DNA from: Muribaculaceae bacterium
GTDB taxonomy: Bacteria; Bacillota; Clostridia; Lachnospirales; Lachnospiraceae
Length of the DNA: 53,010 nucleotides
Reading direction: 5' to 3'
NCBI GenBank assembly: GCA_023663465.1
Contig: JAMPHJ010000004.1
Coordinates: 1 to 53,010 of the forward strand
The position numbers and the translations under genes are program-made. The notes beneath the pieces are model-generated. The model was not told the origin of the DNA and made no database searches. It saw only the letters and a program-made list of their open reading frames with translations. Positions 48,501 through 53,010 of the stretch are shown here, piece by piece. The first letter of the stretch is position 1, and every line of letters starts with the position of its first letter.

Positions 48501-48801
48501 CGCGGATATTATCAGTTTTATCCGTCAGAGGAGTCTGGGAGATGCCTTAATCAGCAAAGAAGAACGGATTCACTGCGCGATTATGAAAACAAAAGCGGCG
48601 CACCCGGAGCTAAGCCGGGTACAGCTTAACTGGCTGGAGCGGATAGAAGCATATCTGATAAAGGAAGTCGTGTTGAATAAAGAATCTTTTGACGCGCCGC
48701 AGTTTCAGATTAAAGGCGGCTATGCAGCGGTTGATAAAGCATTTGGAAATAAACTGGACGTTATCATTGATGAGATTAATAACCATATGTATACTGCATA
48801 A
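45562..48801 (+). CDS. hsdR: Type I restriction enzyme, R subunit
   Basis: A 1079-residue motor-nuclease. A DUF4145-like N-terminal part (about 1-140) and coiled coil (about 140-175) precede the HsdR_N nuclease, with the PD-(D/E)XK-type motif GIIEAKR (Glu260, Lys262). The superfamily-2 helicase has motif I ATGTGKT (403-409), DEAH box (508-511), motif III LTATPALHT and motif VI QMLGRATR. A C-terminal EcoEI-type domain follows, so it belongs to the type IB-like group. It needs HsdM and HsdS to recognise DNA, translocates and cuts unmethylated DNA. AAGGAGGCGGG precedes the ATG. hsdM starts 29 bp downstream. Confidence 0.96.
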   Translation: MSNFTFLEARWSDLARLGDLAEKYVYSDPNTSIIKQGMLAEVMVKYMLAYDGIKEPEYDNTHANQIRLLKKNDLLPHEIDNTLYILRKDRNNAAHNGADEGEKALNNLPLLYELCVWYMQTYGDYHYNPVEYVRPVDITISLDELEKENRELEERNQTLFVELQQIQENGKFDNARRAIAYKKAMNVKLSEAQTRELIDEQLRKVGWEADTEKIRYSKGVRPVKGKNLAIAEWPTDSMTGNGGYADYALFIGDKMVGIIEAKRKHKNVSSVLDGQCKEYARKIKAEHEKYVLKQYGEYKVPFLFATNGRDYIKQYEEMSGIWFLDTRQQFPTSKALAGWPSPQGIEQDLERDTMQADKKLAATGYELLQDPNGLGLRYYQVEAVRAAEKAIAEHKNTVLLAMATGTGKTRTVLGMIYRFLSAKRFKRILYLVDRAALGEQTMDTFQEVKLEDLKTLNQLYDIKDLGEKEFEKDTRVHIATVQSLVKRILYKESDVSIGVSDYDCIIVDEAHRGYILDKEMSEDEAVYRNQDDFRSKYRAVIDYFDAVKIALTATPALHTTEIFGKPVYSYDYRTAVVDGYLVDHDAPHIIKTKLSEEGIVFEAGSTAPIYDPVTNTIINSDELEDDLKFEVEDFNKKVVTKSFNETVLAEIARDIDPNEKGKTLIFAVDDAHADMITRILKDYYTQQGISEEAVMKITGSIENGNPVKIKEAIRRFKNETFPNIVVTVDLLTTGIDVEEIVNVVFLRRIRSRILFEQMLGRATRLCPEIGKTHFEIYDAVGVYQALEAVSTMKPVVVNQTVTFDDLIDGMDNLESDRARQNQIEMIIAKILRNKNKMPEEFREQFQSLSGGETPESFADALRNMPTDQAVETVKKNRAAFAYVREIHQERPKFISNAQDELISHERGYGGATKPEDYLKEFHDFIENHINEIAALNIVATRPKELTRQSLRELKLILDRHNFSETKLQTAWKQMTNEDIAADIISFIRQRSLGDALISKEERIHCAIMKTKAAHPELSRVQLNWLERIEAYLIKEVVLNKESFDAPQFQIKGGYAAVDKAFGNKLDVIIDEINNHMYTA

Positions 48802-48830
48802 GAAAAACGTGAGAAAGGCATGGGATTAGT

Positions 48831-50234
48831 ATGACAAATGCAGAAATTGTAGCAAAATTGTGGAATCTTTGTAATGTACTTCGGGATGATGGAATTACTT
48901 ATCATCAATATGTAACGGAGCTGACCTATATTTTGTTTTTGAAAATGGCAAAGGAAACCGGTACGGAAAAAAATATTCCAACCGATTACCGCTGGGATGA
49001 ATTAAAAATCAAGGAAGGTATGGAATTAAAACGGTTTTATGAAGAACTCCTTAGAGAACTTGGCGAAAACTGTACCGGACGTGTACAGGAAATTTATCAG
49101 GGCGCAAGAAGCAATATTGAGGAACCTGCAAATTTAAAGAAAATCATTACGAATATTGATGAGCTGGATTGGTATTCGGCAAAAGAGGAAGGGCTTGGCA
49201 ATCTGTATGAGGGATTGCTTGAAAAAAATGCGAGTGAAAAGAAATCAGGAGCCGGGCAGTATTTTACCCCAAGAGTGCTGATTGATGTTATGACAGAGCT
49301 GATTGCACCGCGGCCGGGCGAAAGATGTAATGATCCGGCGTGCGGCACTTTTGGCTTTATGATTGCTGCTGACCGCTATGTAAAAGAACATACTAACGAC
49401 TGGATGGACTTGACACAGGAAGAAGCGGCATTTGAACAAAAAGAAGCATTTACCGGGGCGGAGCTGGTGCACGAAACACACAGGCTGGCATTGATGAATG
49501 CAATGCTTCATGATATTGAGGGAAAAATTTATCTATGCGATACACTTTCCAATCAGGGCAAGGTGATGAATGGATTTGACGTGGTGCTTACGAATCCGCC
49601 GTTTGGAACGAAGAAAGGCGGCGAGCGGGCGAATCGGGATGACTTTACCTATCAGACAAGCAATAAACAGCTTAACTTTTTACAGCATATTTATCGTTCC
49701 TTAAAGGCGGACGGTAAAGCGAGGGCGGCAGTTGTGCTGCCGGATAATGTATTGTTTGCGGACGGTGAAGGCGAGCGGATTCGGGCTGACCTTATGGATA
49801 AATGTAATCTGCATACGATACTTCGCCTGCCAACGGGTATTTTCTATGCGCAGGGAGTCAAGACGAATGTATTATTTTTTACAAGGGGAATAACTGACAA
49901 GAGCAATACCGATGAAGTATGGTTCTATGACCTTAGGACAAATATGCCATCCTTTGGAAAGACGAATCCATTAAAATATGAGCATTTCAAGGACTTTATT
50001 GCGGCATATACCGCCAAAGACCGCCACGCGGTTAAGGATGAAAGATGGAATGTTTTTACCAGAGAGGCGCTTGGGAATACATTGGATAAAGGTCTGATTC
50101 GGGATGATTCCGTTTTAGATTATGAGGATTTGCCCGACCCGATCGAAAGCGGCGAGGAATGTATTGCACAATTGGAAGAAGCAGTTGACCTGATGATGAG
50201 TGTGGTAAAAGAGCTAAAGGCGCTGGAAAGCTGA
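48831..50234 (+). CDS. hsdM: Type I restriction-modification DNA methyltransferase, M subunit
   Basis: A 467-residue N6-adenine methyltransferase. The N-terminal HsdM helical domain (AKLWNLCNVLRDDGITYHQY) precedes the SAM-binding motif DPACGTFGFMIA, after GAGQYFTPRVLIDVM, and the catalytic NPPF (Asn255-Phe258). The C-terminal helices end with EECIAQLEEAVDLMMSVVKE, which would contact HsdS. Protects the host site from HsdR and supplies the core of the complex. Confidence 0.96.
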   Translation: MTNAEIVAKLWNLCNVLRDDGITYHQYVTELTYILFLKMAKETGTEKNIPTDYRWDELKIKEGMELKRFYEELLRELGENCTGRVQEIYQGARSNIEEPANLKKIITNIDELDWYSAKEEGLGNLYEGLLEKNASEKKSGAGQYFTPRVLIDVMTELIAPRPGERCNDPACGTFGFMIAADRYVKEHTNDWMDLTQEEAAFEQKEAFTGAELVHETHRLALMNAMLHDIEGKIYLCDTLSNQGKVMNGFDVVLTNPPFGTKKGGERANRDDFTYQTSNKQLNFLQHIYRSLKADGKARAAVVLPDNVLFADGEGERIRADLMDKCNLHTILRLPTGIFYAQGVKTNVLFFTRGITDKSNTDEVWFYDLRTNMPSFGKTNPLKYEHFKDFIAAYTAKDRHAVKDERWNVFTREALGNTLDKGLIRDDSVLDYEDLPDPIESGEECIAQLEEAVDLMMSVVKELKALES

Positions 50235-50243
50235 AAGAAAGGC

Positions 50244-51644
50244 ATGGTTATTAATATGGCGAGGGGAGAGAAGAAAAAGGAGCTGTCTCTGGAAGAGAAA
50301 CTGGAACAGGCGTTGGTGCCGGTGGAAGAGTGGCCGTATGGGGTGCCGGGGAATTGGTGCTGGGTGAGATTAAAAGAAATATGTGAATTTGAAAGAGGGA
50401 TAACTTTCCCGACATCAGCAAAAGAGAATGAGAAAACGGAAGATAACATAGCCTGTTTACGAACTGCAAATATACAGGACGAATTAGAAATAGATGACTT
50501 AATATATGTGAATAAAAATTTTATGAAAAATAATAATTTAAAGTTAGTAAAAAAGGATGATATTATTATGTCTTCCGCAAATTCACGAGAGCTGGTGGGA
50601 AAAACATCATATATACATGATATGGTATATCCGATGACTTTTGGAGGGTTTGTTCTCAACATCAGAGCGAAACGGGTGTTAAGTAAATATTTGTTTTATA
50701 TGCTTCGATTGGAATTTTTATTAGGTAGATTTAGAGGAGAATCAACACAAACAACCAATATTGCAAATATAAATACAACAACACTTGGAAAGTATTGTTT
50801 TCCTTTACCACCATTATCAGAGCAACAACGCATCGTAGAGCGGATCGAGAGTTTGTTTGCTAAATTGGATGAGGCGAAAGAGAAAGTACAGTTTGTAAGA
50901 AGTTGTTGTGATGATAATTATGCTGCAACTGTTCATGAAGCTCTTACTGGAAAGTTAACAGAAAGTTGGAGAATGCGAAACGGAATTTCCATAAATAGTT
51001 GGCGGAAAGATAAACTAGGAAATTTGGGAAGTTTGGAAAGGGGACGTTCTAAGCATAGACCGAGAAATGATGCGAGATTATTTGGCGGAATATATCCATT
51101 TATACAAACAGGCGATATAGCGGAGGCAGATGTATATATAGAAAAACATAAACAGACATTAAGTGAATTTGGGTTAGAACAAAGCAGAATGTTTCCTAAG
51201 GGAACATTGTGCATTACTATCGCAGCCAATATTGGTGATGTGGCAATTTTATCATATGACTGTTGTTTTCCTGATAGTGTAGTTGGTTTTACTCCTTGTA
51301 AAGACGTGGAATCGAAGTATATCTATTATATGATGAGCGAGTTGCAAAAGGATATAGAAGCAAGCGCCCCGGCAACTGCGCAAAAAAATATTAATTTAAA
51401 AATATTGGATAATATCGATATAACAATTCCTTCTATCATAGAACAAAAGAAAATAATAGAGATTTTAGATAATTTACATGGTAAAAAAAAGCAAGTACAA
51501 GAAAAATTAGAGCAGATAGTTGATATAATTGATTTGATGAAAAAATCCATCCTCGCCAAAGCATTCCGGGGAGAACTAGGCACCAATAATCCAGAAGAAG
51601 AATCTGCAATCGGGTTATTAAAGAAGATACTTATGGAAGCATAG
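50244..51644 (+). CDS. hsdS: Type I restriction specificity subunit
   Basis: A 466-residue S subunit with two target recognition domains. TRD1 (about 30-190) begins PGNWCWVRLKEICEFERG; the central spacer helix follows PLSEQQRIVERIESLFAKLD; TRD2 (about 255-400) begins WRKDKLGNLGSLERG; the second spacer helix follows IPSIIEQKKIIEILDNLHGK. The protein ends SILAKAFRGELGTNNPEEES and AIGLLKKILMEA. Both TRDs are clearly more AT-rich than hsdR and hsdM, consistent with exchange of TRDs between strains. Start 50244 or ATG 50256. The last 16 codons are repeated downstream. Confidence 0.93.
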   Translation: MVINMARGEKKKELSLEEKLEQALVPVEEWPYGVPGNWCWVRLKEICEFERGITFPTSAKENEKTEDNIACLRTANIQDELEIDDLIYVNKNFMKNNNLKLVKKDDIIMSSANSRELVGKTSYIHDMVYPMTFGGFVLNIRAKRVLSKYLFYMLRLEFLLGRFRGESTQTTNIANINTTTLGKYCFPLPPLSEQQRIVERIESLFAKLDEAKEKVQFVRSCCDDNYAATVHEALTGKLTESWRMRNGISINSWRKDKLGNLGSLERGRSKHRPRNDARLFGGIYPFIQTGDIAEADVYIEKHKQTLSEFGLEQSRMFPKGTLCITIAANIGDVAILSYDCCFPDSVVGFTPCKDVESKYIYYMMSELQKDIEASAPATAQKNINLKILDNIDITIPSIIEQKKIIEILDNLHGKKKQVQEKLEQIVDIIDLMKKSILAKAFRGELGTNNPEEESAIGLLKKILMEA

Positions 51645-51662
51645 ATTAAAGGGAAAGGTTTG
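51597..51662 (+). repeat. 66-bp direct repeat, copy 1 (hsdS 3' end)
   Basis: The last 16 codons of hsdS plus 18 bases after the stop. It matches 52640-52705 with four mismatches in 66 positions. Confidence 0.85.
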
Positions 51663-51667
51663 TTTGG

Positions 51668-51700
51668 AAAATTTTATATGTGGGAAATTTATAAAATTTT
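51668..51700 (+). terminator. AT-only hairpin after hsdS
   Basis: Perfect 11-bp stem, AAAATTTTATA (51668-51678) with its complement at 51690-51700, and an 11-nt loop. No GC pair and the 3' arm ends in TTTT. A weak terminator at best. Confidence 0.4.
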
Positions 51701-51701
51701 G

Positions 51702-51730
51702 TTGCAGTAACCGAAATAAGATAATAGAAT
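51702..51730 (+). promoter_or_regulatory. Promoter of the GNAT toxin-antitoxin pair
   Basis: -35 TTGCAG (51702-51707), 17-bp spacer, -10 TAGAAT (51725-51730), 59 bp before the antitoxin ATG. Confidence 0.55.
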
Positions 51731-51789
51731 GTAAATAGGAAGTATGTGTGAATGAAGAAAAAGCTATACTAACAAAGGAGGTGTTTCTT

Positions 51790-51984
51790 ATGGCAACTTC
51801 AAGTATCACGAAAAATTTTGTCATTTCTGGCAAGGAACAGGTGGAGATGTTTGTTAATGCGATTGAAGAATCTGCCAAAAACCGTCCTGAACGCACTCCT
51901 GTAGCAGCAAGATTTGTCAGGGATGAAGCGGAACTGATAGAATTTTTAGAACAAAGGGAAAAAGTGAATGAGGGCAAAAGATAA
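51790..51984 (+). CDS. Small antitoxin-like protein upstream of a GNAT gene
   Basis: A 64-residue protein starting MATSSITKNFVISGKEQVEM, with a short strand (KNFVI) followed by helices and an acidic C-terminus. The position directly before and overlapping (17 bp) a GNAT gene is the layout of GNAT toxin-antitoxin pairs. AAAGGAGGTG before ATG 51790 is a very strong ribosome binding site; a GTG at 51748 is less likely. The type of DNA-binding fold is not certain. Confidence 0.75.
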   Translation: MATSSITKNFVISGKEQVEMFVNAIEESAKNRPERTPVAARFVRDEAELIEFLEQREKVNEGKR

Positions 51985-52579
51985 ATTTTTAGTAACCAAC
52001 ATTCGACGTTATCTGGGCAGTGATAATCCAAAACTCGGAGAGGACAGGCTTATTCAAGAAATCTCCGAGTTTTCTTGTCCGAAAAACCCGGATGTTGAAC
52101 ATTTTTTGAAGAAAAACGCCATAGAATTTACAAAAAAGAACCAATCCGTTACATATCTTGTATTTTCATTGGATAGCATGAAACTGGTCGGTTACTTTAC
52201 TATTGCATTGAAACCGTTGACAGTCAGAGGGGATATGGTAAGTAATACGGTTAAGAAAAAGTTGTTGCGTGTCAGTGAATTGGATAAGAAATCTGATACA
52301 TACACTATGTCGGCATATCTGATTGCTCAGCTTGGCAAGAATTATACAGATGGCAGGAATAGAGAGATTACGGGAAAAGAACTTATAGAGTTGGCATGGA
52401 CAGTAGTAGAAGAAGGGCAGTATATGTATGGTGGCATGGTAACGTTTTTAGAAGCGGAAAACGAGGAAAAACTTCTATCTTTTTATCGTAATAATCGCTT
52501 TTCACAGTTTGACACCAGACAGACTGCATCAGATACAGATGAGCCGTATGAGCTGGTACAGCTTTTACGACTGCTTTAA
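51968..52579 (+). CDS. GNAT family acetyltransferase, probable toxin
   Basis: A 203-residue protein with a GNAT-like pattern: the strand VTYLVFSLDSMKLVGYFTIAL, a segment YTMSAYLIAQLGKNYTDGRN near the acetyl-CoA site, helices GKELIELAWTVVEEGQ, and the last strands MVTFLEAENEEKLLSFYRNN followed by RFSQFD. The ending (LEAENEEKLLSFYRNNxF) is typical for GNAT toxins paired with small antitoxins, which acetylate aminoacyl-tRNA. It could also be a metabolic acetyltransferase. Translation starts inside the antitoxin gene, as expected for a co-regulated pair. Confidence 0.78.
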   Translation: MRAKDKFLVTNIRRYLGSDNPKLGEDRLIQEISEFSCPKNPDVEHFLKKNAIEFTKKNQSVTYLVFSLDSMKLVGYFTIALKPLTVRGDMVSNTVKKKLLRVSELDKKSDTYTMSAYLIAQLGKNYTDGRNREITGKELIELAWTVVEEGQYMYGGMVTFLEAENEEKLLSFYRNNRFSQFDTRQTASDTDEPYELVQLLRLL

Positions 52580-52615
52580 AGGAACAATGTGAAGTATTTT
52601 TATGAGAGCGTTTGA

Positions 52616-52687
52616 AGAAGGTTAGATGCGACTAACCTAGAAGAATCTGCAATCGAGTTATTAAAGAAGATACTTATGGAGTCATAG
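52616..52687 (+). pseudogene. hsdS: hsdS C-terminal remnant
   Basis: Codons 52616-52687 read RRLDATNLEESAIELLKKIL and then MES before TAG, matching the hsdS C-terminus (TNNPEEESAIGLLKKILMEA). TGA at 52613 closes the frame upstream, and no start or ribosome binding site exists. It is the tail of a second hsdS copy whose body is gone. Confidence 0.8.
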
Positions 52688-52705
52688 ATTAAAGGGAAAA
52701 GTTTG
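52640..52705 (+). repeat. 66-bp direct repeat, copy 2
   Basis: Four mismatches to 51597-51662. Together the two copies flank the GNAT toxin-antitoxin pair. Confidence 0.85.
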
Positions 52706-52732
52706 CGAGAAAGAAATTTAATGTGAATTTTA

Positions 52733-52761
52733 TTGTAAACAGGAATTTTTTTCAGTATAAT
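52733..52761 (+). promoter_or_regulatory. Promoter of the right-edge nuclease gene
   Basis: -35 TTGTAA (52733-52738), 17-bp spacer, perfect -10 TATAAT (52756-52761), followed by the start at 52809. Confidence 0.75.
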
Positions 52762-52808
52762 TAAGGTGTGGCAAGAGTAAGCTATATTGAGAAAACGAGG
52801 TAATAAAT

Positions 52809-53010
52809 GTGCAAAAAGGATTAAAATCCTTAGATACAAAGCAGACAGTACCCGAAGAAGAAATAATAGCTAAATATACTATCAAAGATAGTGTATTTTC
52901 TGACTTATTCAAAATTAGAAAGTATCTGCTGCAATTATATAAGGCACTCCACCCGGAGGATAAAACAGCCACAGAGGACGAATTGACAGACATTACGATT
53001 AAGAATGTTC
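52809..53010 (+). CDS. Rpn/PD-(D/E)XK nuclease family transposase-like protein, N-terminal fragment
   Basis: From GTG 52809 the frame is open to the window edge for 67 codons. It contains EEEIIAKYTIKDSVFSDLFK, then LLQLYKALHPED and ELTDITIKNV, which closely resembles the start of the Rpn family (recombination-promoting nuclease, PD-(D/E)XK transposase superfamily), numerous in Lachnospiraceae. CGAGG lies nine bases before the GTG. The ATG at 52807 meets a stop after five codons and is rejected. Catalytic residues are beyond the edge. Confidence 0.75.
   Translation, partial: MQKGLKSLDTKQTVPEEEIIAKYTIKDSVFSDLFKIRKYLLQLYKALHPEDKTATEDELTDITIKNV

Noticed and set aside
50244-52705. Phase-variable hsdS inversion system
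   Set aside because: The two hsdS pieces are in direct orientation, there are no inverted TRD copies and no recombinase gene is visible in the window.

Overview
The window looks like part of the chromosome of a gut-type, low-to-mid GC Firmicute, most likely a Lachnospiraceae member. The reasons are strong AGGAGG-type ribosome binding sites, a Gram-positive lipoprotein sugar-binding component, GPH symporters, AraC-type regulators and many cytoplasmic glycoside hydrolases. The taxon is inferred from protein style only. No rRNA, tRNA, CRISPR array or complete insertion sequence was seen.

Region 1 (1-124) is the first 41 codons of an Abi-type (abortive infection) gene that leaves the left edge. 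Region 2 (about 263-35373) is a 35 kb carbohydrate locus: a GH5-like enzyme, two GH78-type genes (one with an early stop codon), three GH3 enzymes (one with permuted domain order), two GH43, two GH1, a DUF5060/DUF5605 enzyme and a LacZ-type GH2. Two GPH symporters, one complete CUT1-type ABC importer and two paralogous AraC regulators complete it. None of the hydrolases shows a signal peptide, so small glycosides or oligosaccharides are probably imported and trimmed inside the cell. The residue families (glucose/galactose/xylose/arabinose/rhamnose-type) fit decorated plant oligosaccharides or plant glycosides; the substrate is not proven.

The most striking signal in region 2 is a shared control element. 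Six promoters carry two direct copies of an ATTACAATAT-like box exactly 20 bp apart, and in five of them a -10 hexamer starts exactly 28 bp after the start of the second box. Two of the six sites lie between an araC gene and a divergent enzyme operon. This predicts one regulon covering essentially the whole locus, controlled by one or both AraC proteins.

A 147-nt near-perfect palindromic element (35405-35551) separates the sugar locus from region 3 (35581-44575). Region 3 holds an XRE/DUF2975/DUF4173 membrane operon, a chemoreceptor without an extracellular sensor domain, and an ECF sigma factor followed by a membrane protein, an ABC ATPase and two paralogous ABC-2 permeases.

Region 4 (44671-53010) is a defence and mobility segment: a PIN toxin with its antitoxin, a complete type I restriction system (hsdR-hsdM-hsdS), a GNAT toxin-antitoxin pair inserted between two 66-bp direct copies of the hsdS 3' end, and the start of an Rpn/PD-(D/E)XK nuclease gene that leaves the right edge. 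Decay marks are present: a nonsense codon in a GH78 gene, a GH2 C-terminal vestige between two GH3 genes, and an hsdS C-terminal remnant.
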